Shown one piece after another: positions 1 through 14,653 of a stretch of 64,000 nucleotides of DNA (position 1 is its first letter; every line of letters begins with the position of its first letter). A program made the position numbers and the translations under genes. Below the pieces are notes generated by a model. It was given only the letters and a program-made list of their open reading frames with translations. It was not told the DNA's origin and did no database searches. Source of the stretch: Capitella teleta (Eukaryota; Annelida; Polychaeta; Capitellidae); the NCBI GenBank assembly GCA_000328365.1, contig KB294182.1, forward strand, positions 14,267-78,266, read 5' to 3'.

Positions 1-2412
<2,412 letters not shown>

Positions 2413-2454
2413 AAAAAAAAACAAAAAAAAACAAACAAACAAACAAACAAACAA
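2413..2454. repeat. A-rich (CAAA)n microsatellite
   Basis: Poly(A) interrupted by C, becoming a regular CAAA run. It may be the tail of an old retroposon, but no body was recognised beside it. Confidence 0.8.
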
Positions 2455-2664
2455 ATATACTCGTGATATCAATTGAATAAATATTAGTGTGTGTAATACG
2501 TGTATTGAAACAATAAGACCTGATAGTATTGCATGTATACATATGGCTCTCTTTTATGATATATACAATTCTAAGCTACTTTCATAACCCAATCGCACGT
2601 GGTTGATATTTGGCACACATAAAATGTCAAACTTGGTTAAAACCATCTGATTTGTCAATCACCA

Positions 2665-5600
2665 TCATTGACCCTCCATCGCTGGCCAGAAAACGAAGAT
2701 CGAACTGATGAACACCACGATAACGAAAGCCACGAGAGACAAGTGGTCGAGAGTGGCTGTCACTGTGTTCCACTCTTCCTGGAGAACCGCGTCATCTTCC
2801 TTGGCTTTCTTACTGGCGTCCAGTTCATTGATGATGTATTTCAACTGTGCCGAGAGAAGTGAAGAAGCAATTCCGTTGGGACTCTTTGTAGGAGTGTCTT
2901 GTTTGTGGTTCATTTCAATCTGGTTATCAAGGTGATATAATTGTGGTCTGCGCTTCTGGGGAATCTTGAATCATTGAATATATTATTAAGTATTGCATGA
3001 ATGTGTTATATATTATTATTATACCGTACTCACATCGTTGTATTGCAGCTTGGGAGACATGCACGTGACTTTAGCCAGGCCCTTAACCAGTTCTCTGACC
3101 CAGGAGGGAGGCGTTCGTCCACGTTTTCCCCTGAAGTGTAATCGTATCAAGAGCACGGACATCATGGTGGAGAAGGTCAGCATGATCATGGCCAAGCCAA
3201 AGAATTGATCTGCAATGCAAACACTCATTGTAGGGGGCGGTTGTGATAATGCATAAGATTCAACCCAATCCCGAAGTGAGCTAACAGGGCCTCACAAGTA
3301 TCTAACAACAGGATCATTTACCTGAACAATATCTGCTAACAATATATTAGGAAGTCATAATGGTCCCCCCACCCCAACCCCTGGCCCTCCCTTCACTAAT
3401 TATCTGGCTTTGATCTACAGTCCCAACAGTCCCGCATTGGAAATATCTTTCGCATGCCTGGCAGCGCCGAAAGTGGACGGATACAACTGTAAATAGCTAT
3501 AACTTCAAAGAGAATTCGAGTATCTCTTAGCATGTTTGTTGAAGCAATGTTACATAATCAATTAGTAACTGCTGTGTCGAAATCAGAAGCATAATTATGT
3601 GATTATTATAAATTTATAATGAAGCTATTAAAGGTTGAGAATTCCAGGAATTATATGAGAAAATGTCATGAAATCGTACATTCACTTAATACTTATAATT
3701 GTATACATTGTATTATACATCATAGTCAACCAAGAGAATAGATGATTACCTAAGAGCAAAGAATGCATCCACTCACCGAGCAAAGGTATAACATTCGATG
3801 ATGCTGGTATGTGTGCCATGATGATCTGCATGAATACTGTCATTGCGAGGAGTGTGGTCATGGCCAGTGAAGCCTTTTCTCCACTTTCAGAGGGCAGCAG
3901 AAACACCAGCATGCCCATCATGATCAGCAGAGCACCAGGGAACATGAGGTTGTAGATATAAAACATGGGTTTGCGCTTAATGACCATCGTCAACGTAACG
4001 TCGTCATATTCTTCTTCGCAGCATGGATACGAAACGCTGTTATTTGTGCATGTTGCTGATAATATATCCCATTCTCCGTTTGCAACAAGATTGTGCATGC
4101 CCGCCTCGTTGGACGAGCACCGCAGTGACATTTCTTCGTTGTTGAATGTCCAAGAACCAAACTTGATTTTGCATGTCTGTGTGTCGAAGGGATAATTCGC
4201 CACGTCGACATTGCATGATGTCTTCAGCAACGCCATTGTCATCCACGTCACGCGTCCTGTTGAGGCGACGATGGTGTTGGTGTCTGCCAGGATTCGGTTG
4301 GCAGCCTGGCCACTTTCAACGCTGAAATTTCATCCGTGTTTTAATGGAATATGACATCTCACCATTAATTTTTTTTTTTTTTTTTTAAATCAATCAGTTG
4401 TGCCAACCTATAGAATGGACATTTCATTGACATTCCATAAATATGGAACATTGTTCTTCTTAGGGGAAACCCATAATTTTAATCAGCCCCAAATTACTTA
4501 GTTGAACATATGGGTTCCTGTGGCATTTTTTCGCATGTTTTTCTCCGCGTTTTAATGGTATTGGAATACATTGGAAAATTTTAAATAGATCCAAAATTGA
4601 GTCATAGCACATTGCGTCAATTCACACCCTCGTCCAATGCCAACACTGAAAACAATTTGAATGAAGTGGTTCATTCATAATTGCATTAACCATGATTTCG
4701 GCATGCCTAATAGCCAGTATATGACAACCAAGAGAGTTCTATGCATAGCCTGACTTCCCCAGGGCATCCCATTAATATGGGAGTGAACAGTTTTCATAGG
4801 GATGGCATCTCACTCAAAATTGCAAGAGATTTTCTCATTATTATTATTATTATGGATAAGCCATCAAAAATCTCAAACTCTACCTGTGGAGATGAAGGAG
4901 ATACAACCCCTTTGAGAAATAGTTGATCTTCTGAAGAAACAAATATCCAGTCTGTCATTTAATTCTGATATTTTGTTCAGATATTATTTTATTACGAATA
5001 ATAATACTGTCACTACTATCGTTATTACCTTAGCTTAGCCAGTGTTGCTCAAGTGCAGAGTTAAGCACAATGCAATTAATCGAGGTGTGCCACTTCTCCT
5101 CCGAGAACCAACGAGCTTTGTTTGTCATCGTAAACAACTAGAGAACGCAGATGGGGCAGTTTTTTTATCTTACGTGAGCAAAGCATGGTTTCTCGCAAGA
5201 ACAAAGAAGAAGGTATGGTAATGACTTCAGCATCTGAAACCCCAGATGCCAGTGAAAGTGTAAATAAACACAAGAGAGATCAGAATATCGATCAGCTAAG
5301 CATATACTGCAGCAATGCTTCAACCCGAACGCAATGCAGCAAACATTATGTCGATGTACTAACTATATTCACCATTAAGACCATGCATGATACCCGGCAT
5401 ATATATATATATAAGTACATTATCCATAGTAATACAAGTATATTTGTTAGTGCATTTGTCCCAACATATCGAAACTTTTTTCTTTCTTTTTTTCACCTGT
5501 TTCCAAATTTACCTGTTGTATGGCAATATATCGGGGATCCAGATTTGCGAATTCTTCAAATGAAGTTTCTGAACTCCGCCATAATCTTCTGGGATCCAAG

Positions 5601-5938
5601 ACAAAAGCTCATCGTACCAGGCCTGTGAATAGATCAAAGAGCAAAAGACATTAAACATGATTCATCCCTGATGGCTAATTTTGACTTACAAAGTTGAAAT
5701 AGACGATGATGCTCAAATACTGCTCCTTCAAGTTCTGCGGAGGATAAACAGACAAAAGTCTTCTGGGAATCCGGCCTCGTTGAGCAAACACTCACCAGTT
5801 CAACGATTTGATGGATCTGTAATTCCACCGTGACATTCGTGGTGGTTGAAGTGTCGTGCACGGGTCGCACGAGCAGATTATGGTTACCATTGAGAAGGTC
5901 TTCAATGAGTCGAACTGAATGAGACTGGCCGCACACTG
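2665..5938 (-). CDS. Nicotinic acetylcholine receptor alpha-type (alpha7-like) subunit, 5' exon missing
   Basis: Pentameric ligand-gated cation channel subunit of the plasma membrane. Exons by splice sites and phase: 5796-5938, 5690-5734 (45 nt), 5513-5622 (110 nt), 3777-4321, 3034-3209, 2665-2955 (stop 2665-2667). The 45- and 110-nt exons are the classic nAChR pattern. Visible: loop A WIPDILPYN; Cys-loop with 13 residues between cysteines (YPFDTQTC at its end); loop B in FGSWTF; loop C YPCCEEEY with the vicinal cysteines of alpha subunits and alpha7 spacing; M1 to M3; M4 near the C-terminus. M2 begins GEKASL, with Glu at -1', so cation-selective. Odd points: the loop D tryptophan position reads VYFN (Tyr), and the 20' position of M2 is Ala where alpha7 has Glu. 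The first exon starts in phase 1, so a signal-peptide exon should lie beyond 5938; I did not find it. The M3-M4 cytoplasmic loop is short. Confidence 0.93.
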
Positions 5939-7390
5939 AATGCACGAGAAGAGTTATTAACAGTTAATTCTAGTATAGTCCATTTTTCGTATCAATGGTG
6001 ACGTAAATCCACCATAAGCTTGAATCAATACACGATAGTATATGTATCCAGTGCTCTATGAAATACGAGTTGAGTGTGAGCTGTAAGAGTATGTAACGTA
6101 GATGCATGAGATTCATGATTTCTGATTTTATCGTCCTCGATCTGGTTGTTATGTAACATGTTTTGCTCTTTGAAACTCATATATTCTAATTGAGACATTA
6201 TACAATCACTCAGCAAAGGAGAGTAGGTGACCTCCAGAAAGGTCACAGCAGGGGAGAAGAATACTCAACGATTCTTCTGTAGCACCTCATGAATAACAAT
6301 CTAATCCGTAGAAGAGATCTCGGGGGTCCCTAAATAATCCATTAGAGATCAGCTGTAGTATTCACCCCACACAACGCCACTCCTGCTTCGGATGTAGATA
6401 ATGGCTTTATTGGGGACCTCGGAATAATAAAATAATTAAGTCAAATTGTTCTGTCAAAGAATGGCGCCAGAAACTATCAATTCTAATAAGGGGGTTGGTC
6501 GTTACTTATATATCATTGCTGCAGGTGTGCGAGTAATCAGTAAGACGCCTTTACTTGGATTTACAAATTTTACAAAAGAAATGGAGCATTTCTTACGTAA
6601 TTTTTATATGCAGATTATGTAATAGCGCGTTGTTGATCGTCGAAGGTTATAACGAAAGTTTTCATGAGGAAATCATGAGAGGAGAAATCTAGTACGAGTA
6701 TATATTCTATGTATCTAGTACGCTACTTATAATTATACCTTCCCGGGCAATTGTAGGCATCATTGTTGATCGATTGAGAACCATCTCAAGATGCTTATTG
6801 ATCAGCTCTAGTTGTCTCCAAACTTCATGTTTCTCCCTTTCTGTGTATGGCTCGTGTAGCAGTTAGTCTCTAATTATAACATGATACATAATACAAGGCT
6901 TTGCAAACTGATTAACCTCTCTCAATCTGTATACTAAATCAAAAAATCTGCCTATACCCTTGTTCTCTCTTTTAGTTCCCAGGTGGCTTGCGTGCCAACG
7001 GCCAGAAGGTCATCGAACTTTGCTGGTCATAATCCTCGTTATATAAAATATGTATCTAGTCATTCGACGCTGACTCAAGCATATCCACCATGAGGCGATG
7101 TTCGGTGATCCATGCGAGAACCCTTCCCCCCCCCCCCCCACTCGCATTGTTCGTGTGCTCAGTGGTAGCACCCAGTCGCCTGGAGAAGCGCTCTCGTATA
7201 TCGGGTATTAATGATAGAACATGCCTATAGTCCTTGATAGGATGCCAAGAAAGGATGTGTAAATGTTGAATAGGCTAGCCCCAATAGCGAGCCTTGTGTA
7301 ACGCCGCGCGTACTTAAACACCTTCCGGGTCGAATGTGAATTTTTTACTCTTACTAGCTGCATTCCGTTCTTGATGTGTCATGCACAAGT
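5939..7390. other. Upstream of the nAChR-like gene, no gene seen
   Basis: Should contain the missing first exon and promoter of the receptor gene, but no reading frame with a convincing signal peptide and matching donor phase was found. Includes a C-rich run near 7128-7140. Confidence 0.4.
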
Positions 7391-8393
7391 AGACCCCGGA
7401 GCCGCCGCCGATATGTACTAGCCGCCGCCGATTGGCCGTTTAGCCAGTCGCCGCCGATTGGTGCCGTCGGCCAGCCGCTATTAGCCGATCACTGTCATCA
7501 GCGGCTCTCAGCCGATTCAATCCAAATATTCTACATCCAGTATTATAAAAGATTATCATTTGTACAAGTCTTTATTGTGTTTATGGTATTGTTTATCTAC
7601 TTACTATCTGAGCTATTTGTGGAAGTAGATTTTATTCAGTTTACTTCATTAAAATTAATGTAATGATTTATGTCACACTGTACGTATGCCCATACATATA
7701 TACGAGGGTTGCCCCAAAAGATATCGGCCTGACATAGGATGTACAGTAAATGTACTAGGGTTGATGTAAAACATTCCTTTATGAGTAGATCACTGGTTGC
7801 TAGCTACATGTATATTATATACTGATAGGTCTATTTACCTGGCATTAATCCTACCCTTTTTGATTGATTGTACTATTATAACAGCAATGCCGAACCCTCA
7901 TTTCAAAATTCAGAGGCCTAAAACAATTTGTATTGGCCTCTCATAACACTTGGTTCATTACACTGCTTGTCTACATGCATTGTTTTTGTTGGTCTGAAAA
8001 ATTAAAAGATTGTTTTCTTTACAATTTGTTAAGCTACTGATTTCTCCTTTACTCCACATTTAAAACCTCTCGTTTTTAATCCTCTTGTTTTTAGAAGAAA
8101 CCATACCTTGCAAAATGAAAATAGCACAGGTTGTACCATTGTTCAAGAAAGGTTCCCCGAAATAATTTTGTCACTACAGACCCATTTTCTCTCTTGCCTG
8201 TGTTCTAAAAAATCATGGAGAAACTAATTTACAAAAGATTTTACGATTACTTGTCGGTCAAAAATGTCTTCTCCTCCTGAGAAGGAGGAATGCTGAGCCG
8301 ATATCTCTGATTGGTGGGGCGGCTTAAGCAGCTAGCCAGTCAATTTTACTTCAGTCAGCCGATTCTGGTCAATTACAATCTGCTCCGGGGTCT
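7391..8393. mobile_element. Terminal-inverted-repeat DNA element, non-autonomous, with subterminal GCCGCC repeats
   Basis: Perfect 12-bp terminal inverted repeats AGACCCCGGAGC (7391-7402) and its complement (8382-8393). Both are flanked by AGT, a possible 3-bp target duplication. GC-rich subterminal repeats containing GCCGCCGAT and AGCCGAT occur at both ends (7400-7510 and 8290-8370) in an otherwise AT-rich interior. No transposase is visible. The interior carries a LINE fragment and, near 7704, a sequence resembling a mariner-type end. Superfamily is not certain. Confidence 0.65.
8095..8276 (+). pseudogene. LINE reverse-transcriptase fragment
   Basis: Translation reads KIAQVVPLFKKGS, then after an in-frame stop HYRPISLLPV and KIMEKLIYKRFYDYL. 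This is the conserved RT start of Jockey/CR1/L2-like non-LTR elements (IVPIFKKGD...NYRPISLLP...EKLI). Stops make it a dead scrap, nested inside the surrounding inverted-repeat element. Confidence 0.75.
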
Positions 8394-11300
8394 AGTCACG
8401 AGAGTCAATTATTAAGAACGAGGTCTTTGATGCCACCTAATGAAGAACGCAGTGTCACGTGATCAACCGTGTCGGAAGCACGAATCGAGTAGCACCAGAA
8501 TGGTGATTTTGCCTTTACTCATGGCGTTAAATCGCTAATAGAACGCACAATTACTCTCGTATGGTCAATGTTATCCAAGCGTTTTAAGTCCGACTTCTAT
8601 TCCCAGAGTTACGAATTGTAGACCATCAGTCGATAATGCAATGGATGTCAGTCAGCCATCTTGGTTGCAAAGAAATTGCTGATTTTAAGTCCTGCTACTA
8701 AGTGATTGATTGACTCCGAGGAGAAGCTGCCATCTGGCGCAATCTTTTCATGTCGCCTGTACAGTCGGAAGTGAAATTCCTGCTGTACATCTATTTGGCT
8801 TTCACAATAAGGATCTTTACAGCTTTTCTCTTGTGTAAGTGCATGCACTGTTAAACCAGGTTAACAATATCGAGGATAAATATATCCTCCTTATACATCG
8901 TTCTACCACCGTCTTGAAGCACTCTGAAGCTAACAGAGTCACGTTCATTATGCAGGTGGGCGTCAATGTAAAGTCGCCGGGGAATTGAATTTACAAGCAC
9001 AAAGAGACAGCTCGGAAAAGGTCGTCGGCTACGAGACCTTTTATTCAATTAAGAACGTGAGATTTAGAACACTCTAGATAATGATATTGATAATACGAAG
9101 GAGAGTCATAGTTAGCAGTAATCTGAGTTCTCATGTACATGTTGTATCTACATAGTACTTACAATGTCTGCAGCATATAAATTTGCATTATTTGGTCTAA
9201 TTAACCTCTAAAATCCTCTAAAAGCGTCGAAAACGTCAAAATTCAAGATGCGCGTCAAATGAAAGGGTTTCGGTGACTCACCATGACTCACCATGACTCC
9301 CCATATGCTCAAGAATATCGATTAACAAGCAGATAATCTGATATCTATGTTTTAACGGTATTCTCACCTGTGGCGTAATCAAGCTAACTAATTAATTAGA
9401 AAAAAAACCTCAACAAAACAAAACCGTTTTGTTGCATTTTATTTCCTTCTTCAATGCAATTATTTATAACTTTTAGATATTTAAATAATAATTATAAGTT
9501 GAACATTATGAAGCTGCATCTCAGACGTGGAATGAGCGGGAAACGTGAATAGCATACTCTGACGTTATTAGTCGTCTTGTTCGTCTGGTTATGACAAAAC
9601 TTAATTATTTTGGGGGGATAACATGTAAGTAATCTAATTTGGCTTCAGCTGGAGTACGTGGTTTGAGCGTAATTTCATTCATTTTGTCGTAATGATAAAT
9701 TCGGTTAACGCTCGGATAATCGATGCGCCTACTCCAGCAATAGTTGAGATCAATTAATCTTAATTATTCGCAAATTTTGGTCACAAAAAGTGTCGTGAGG
9801 CTGTTGCCTAATTCCCCTCACGTAGAGTACAGAAGCCGGGCAGAGTACCAGTGTGTGCTTAAAATACATCGAAGTTAGCTACATATAGCATAGTTACATA
9901 TACCGGTTGATCAATCAATTTTAGCTGCTAGACCTTCGCATGATACTTTCATTGATAAGTTATCTGTAAACCAGGACGCTCGTCAGACCGCCTATCAACA
10001 CCTTGAGGTCGTCAACCTTAAGGCAGCCTTGAGAAGCAAGTCAATCGACACCTCTCCCTCTTTTATTGATACGCTTGCAACGTAGCCACAACTCAGATCT
10101 CGACCAGCTAGCATTGTACACGGCAGTGTATATGACTAAGTATTGTGGGCTGTAGCAATCACTGCAAATACCGCATTTTGAGATCAGTTTGATACTTTAA
10201 ACCATAGATATGGAGATTAGCTGGTGCATACACACAGAATCGACGTCTGCTGCCGTATAATCATCATCGTCTTTGAAGGTGGGGAGAGAAAGGGGTTCCA
10301 CGTGGAAACATGTTCCTCATCAATTCGTAAAACCTTTTTGTTTGACATCGATTTTGCTGTTTATTTTTTCGCTGGTATTTTTACCCCTCGGTTTTTGTGG
10401 GTTTCGAGTTTTTGTTGACTTGTTTACTTGTGTTTTTCTCTCTCCTCTTTTCATCCTATTTGTACAGGGAGGAAAAAGCGGCTCTCTAGTTCCCGAATAC
10501 GTGAGATATTAAGCATAAAGTAATCGTAACATCAGTTCATAAAAATGGAGGTGAGTAAATCAGGATTACATTTTTAAGATGAAAAATGCATCATTGTTCA
10601 ATCCAAAATATACAGGAAACAAGAATAAGGTCAAAAACTGACGGCGAGGAAACTGAATTTGTGTTTAAGATCAATTAAAAACGAAATATCATCTAGCATG
10701 TCCGATGAGCATGTGATTGTAGTGAATTTGCAGGCTAAGAATTTACTTTATGAAATTCGAAATTTGAATGTAATTCTCAGCTGACTTTCCAGAATATTCC
10801 TATCATTGTTATCATATTGCACCTTGGGCAATTAAAGGAGTGTGGAACAATAGATTTTGCCTAGGGGTAATCGACTTCCATAGAAATCTATTATCTCGCT
10901 ATTTGTCACCAAGGACAAGACAAATATGAAACCTCAGCTATTCTTTACGGTGAATAGAGTCCCCTATTAAGTACATAATCGACTCGCCTGCTCGACCTTT
11001 GATAACGACAAACGATTCTTATACAGTGTATAATTATTACTGAGCCACCAGTAAACTTGAGCAAAGAGCACAGAGTCACTTAAACATCATCGCTGCATAC
11101 ACACCAGAAGTGTATTCTCCCTCAGACAACTGCCAGCGATCTGGCAGGAAAAGTGTCGCGAATAGCCTTTGTAGACTTCATCCAGGCATTTGACCTCGAC
11201 CCAATAGGAATGGGACAATTAGCTCCAACAGTGACAACTCTCGATAGCTTAGTATTGGTAGTGGAAGGAAACGGGGTTCTTGCACCAACCCTCTTTGGGA

Positions 11301-13993
11301 CATTCCTCTCTGTGTTAATTCAGCATGCTGTTATCCACAGACAGCGTCCTCATTCACACTCGCCATGAGGGCGAACTGCTAAAGCCCCCTTCTTGACCTT
11401 TTTATAAAAGGTGTGAAAACATAGAAGGTCCTCGCCTTTCGCTACCTACCATGTTCCATCATGACTGTCAGAACGCCTGTCCCTAGACAATGAGTGGCAC
11501 TGTTGCATCAACCGAGTGACAAATGTTGGAGAAACAAGCTACGAATGAAAACCCAGACGAGGGTTATTACTCCAGATGCCGATATCGATACATACTGTTC
11601 ATTACTTACACGCATTAATTATTGATTATGCAAGCATCTTAATTGTGTTATAGGGAGCAACACCCGAGGAGAGCTTGTGCGATATTATAACATTGCACTG
11701 AGAGGAATTAAATGATTCGTGGTAGGTCATTCGATGAACCGATTAATGCAATTAGCAATAAAAACCTCGCTTCAAAACAAACGCATTTTGAGCAATAACA
11801 CTCATTTTATAGACAACATACGAATTATATATAATTCAATTCAAGCACAGTTTCAGCATACAGAGCCCTCTGTGAGTTATTCCAGCACATTTGTACGCCC
11901 ATCCAAGACACATATCAATATGGCATACGCACCTATTTGAAATGGCAAGACGAGGCACACGAGCACATGCAGCATCCGGGGTGTATGCCTTTTCCTCATG
12001 GCGGCTGCTGAGCTCATTCTGAAAAGAGGTGCTGCAAACATCGTTTTGGGGGACGCCCTTCTTATAAATACCCCTTGCCCTGTTGCCAGCACTGCTGCTA
12101 TGACTTCATGCACAACGGCTGCGCTGCATCGATGCATTGCCACCGATGGTTATCAATTGACAAATAAAAGTAAATAGCAATTGGCTGTACTTCCGATTGC
12201 GCCCATAAAGTCGCTATTCTGACATAGGCCGGAACCAACTCATTTACGCCAATATAAGTATATGCATACATTGAGAACCGTATGCTGGAGATGAGTTCAA
12301 CTTGTGCATGCATATATAACACGTGCCATTGCATACGATACACGCAATTTTGTTTGCTTCCATTTTTACTTCCAGAAAAGGTCAAACCAAAGGCTGAAGT
12401 CTATACAGTCGAACTTCAATATACTTCTATAGCGACGGTGCACTAAACAGCAGCATTTAGTTCATCTATATCCATGTTAATTATGTATGATTGTCCTTTA
12501 GGATCAAGACTACAGCAAAAGTGCGCATATAATTTTTAGATTTGCGACTCGGGTTTTTTTTTTTTTTTTTTTTTTTTTCATTCACGAAATTTCGCCCTGT
12601 GTCTGGTATAAATATACTCAATTTCATGTACCGCTCATAAAATGAGCTCGATACTCGAGCGTTACTGATTGTCAGTGATATGCAAATTCCCATAACTTGA
12701 ACTTGAACGGAGAAGAATTATGTTAAATTGAGTGCGTTATGACTGTGCTGTCGAAAACTGGAAAAATCTTTTGCCGAAATTACAAGCTTACATGAACATG
12801 TACTAGTACATTGTATGACATACATGAGATTTATTAAAACAACCTCCTTAAGAGTTTCGCGTATTCAGATGACGTCACACTATTCTCAACGCCGGGCTGA
12901 CAACCCAAGTTGGTTCCCCAGAGAACACGGGCGACCCCCCCCCCTCACTCCCCACCATGGCCTCCATGGACCCTGATAGGGAGAATTGCAATCCAAGTTC
13001 CTGCATGGAGCTATTAGCGGCGGATGAAGAGCTCCCAGAAGAAGAACGACTGCCCCTTGACGACTTGACGAACGGGAGACAGCCATTTACATATTGCTGG
13101 ACCAACGATAAGGAAGCTCACATAATATGGAAGGAGACGCTCTCCGCCTTCACCAAGATGGAAGCTTTGACTGAGTCGAGCCTCATTAAAGATAACCTAT
13201 TGGATGCTAACGATGGAGATTGGAAAAGAAGATCCTTTGCATTCCTTGTAAAGATTTATATTGCCTATTAGAAACTTGAGACTATATCTTTGCACCCAGA
13301 CAGATAAATTTAGAAATGATTACATCGCCTTTTTTTTTTTTTTTTTTTTTCATTTCTAAACAATATAAATCACTTAACCGCAAAATGAAATACATCAAAA
13401 GTTATACAAACCCATTTCTGGTCGTCTATCATATTATACATCTGGGCGCCTCATAATTCTAAAATTCGTGCAATTCATTGTTTATGGAAACGCAGGCCAA
13501 ATCTGTCTTGGAAATCGTTCGTTCGCCAGACGACATTTCATATCTCTCCATTTCGCGCGCTTTTAATGTTTCTTTTTAAATTAATTTTTGAATTGTATAA
13601 TTACATTCATTTGATGATTTAATTATTTTATTGCTTATGATTGTAGGCCTATAATTGTATCCGCGTCGTTTTTGATACTATACAGACATTAAATTTAATT
13701 AAGTATTTGTTTCTGACTGTGTTCTCAACGGTCGTATGAATATTTTATAATCTAACACATTATTATGGTGGTATGAGGAGATATCTTGATAAACGTTACT
13801 ATTACACTCACAACAATTAGGTATTCATATTTGACATCAATTGCTGAAAATATACCAATTCGTTTACGATGAGAGCAACCATTTTCGGAAATATCAGGAC
13901 AACACCTGTGTAATGGAGCTGCTAAAAGGGGTGCAGCAAACCGGAAGATATATTGTATGGCCCCCAGTAGGCTTTATCAGGTCATAACAAGTA
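8394..13993. other. Long gene-poor stretch
   Basis: About 5.6 kb with no gene I recognise. It contains a poly(T) run near 12554-12578, a G-run near 9610, and short open frames without family resemblance. The frame at 12957-13271 is listed separately. Confidence 0.5.
12957..13271 (+). CDS. Unrecognised 104-residue open frame
   Basis: Starts MASMDPDRENCNPSSC and has an acidic segment AADEELPEEERLPLDDL, then a hydrophilic helical-looking stretch containing TNDKEAHIIWKETL. It has more balanced base composition than its surroundings, which is why it is listed. It could be a 5' exon or a degenerate domesticated transposon piece. No family recognised and no partner exon identified; may be spurious. 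Confidence 0.2.
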   Translation: MASMDPDRENCNPSSCMELLAADEELPEEERLPLDDLTNGRQPFTYCWTNDKEAHIIWKETLSAFTKMEALTESSLIKDNLLDANDGDWKRRSFAFLVKIYIAY

Positions 13994-14653
13994 TTAAAGG
14001 GAGGGAGAACTGGTTGAAAATGGACTTTGAGTCGTTATTTGATGCACCAAAGATGATTCTTATGCCTGGCCCACACAAGGAATATCATCGCTAACGATTT
14101 CGCGGGAGATATAATGCTAATTAGGCGTGACGTCAGGAGCTGTGATGAAACGCCGAGTTCCCCATCTTTTACAATGGGCCTCGTCATATCAGCGTGTCCT
14201 GCGACTAAACCCCTTGATATTTTTTTATTTTATTTTCGGAAATAGATAGAATAATCATTTTGCCACCAGTCAGGCGCAAACAAAAAATATTTTTCGCTAT
14301 TTTTCTTATTTTAACAAGCGATTTTCTAGGACACCTATGCGCTTTCGTTTCGTAAACAACAAAGATGTCCTTTTATGGCGAAGATGCTCTGCTCTGATTG
14401 GCTGAAATCGATAGCTTCACGAGGGGAACGGGACCAATCAGTCATCAGCCAACCCAAGCCATCAGCTGACGTTTGTCTCCTATACTTCGCAATGGAAGCC
14501 ATTCTCCCATAGGCGCAATGCTAACCCCGATATTCGGAATGCATTATTTCCTTACGCTTGCATCCAGGCATGGTGTTCTTAGCACGGAATGCTATCAACT
14601 GGTGCTATTAGTCAATAGAACATCACTTAAAATTTAGTTCCCCATCCCTTTAA
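13994..14653. mobile_element. MITE with TTAA ends and TATTAAAGGGA inverted repeats
   Basis: The left end TATTAAAGGGAGGG mirrors the right end, which reads as the complement of TATTAAAGGGATGGGGAACT. TTAA stands at both boundaries (13994-13997 and 14650-14653), suggesting piggyBac-type TTAA targeting. About 660 bp with no coding capacity; contains CCAAT/ATTGG boxes. Confidence 0.6.

Noticed and set aside
11153-11368. Reverse-transcriptase motif (FVDFIQAFD) in a + frame
   Set aside because: Only one short motif resembles RT; the residues before and after do not follow any LINE alignment. Could be chance.
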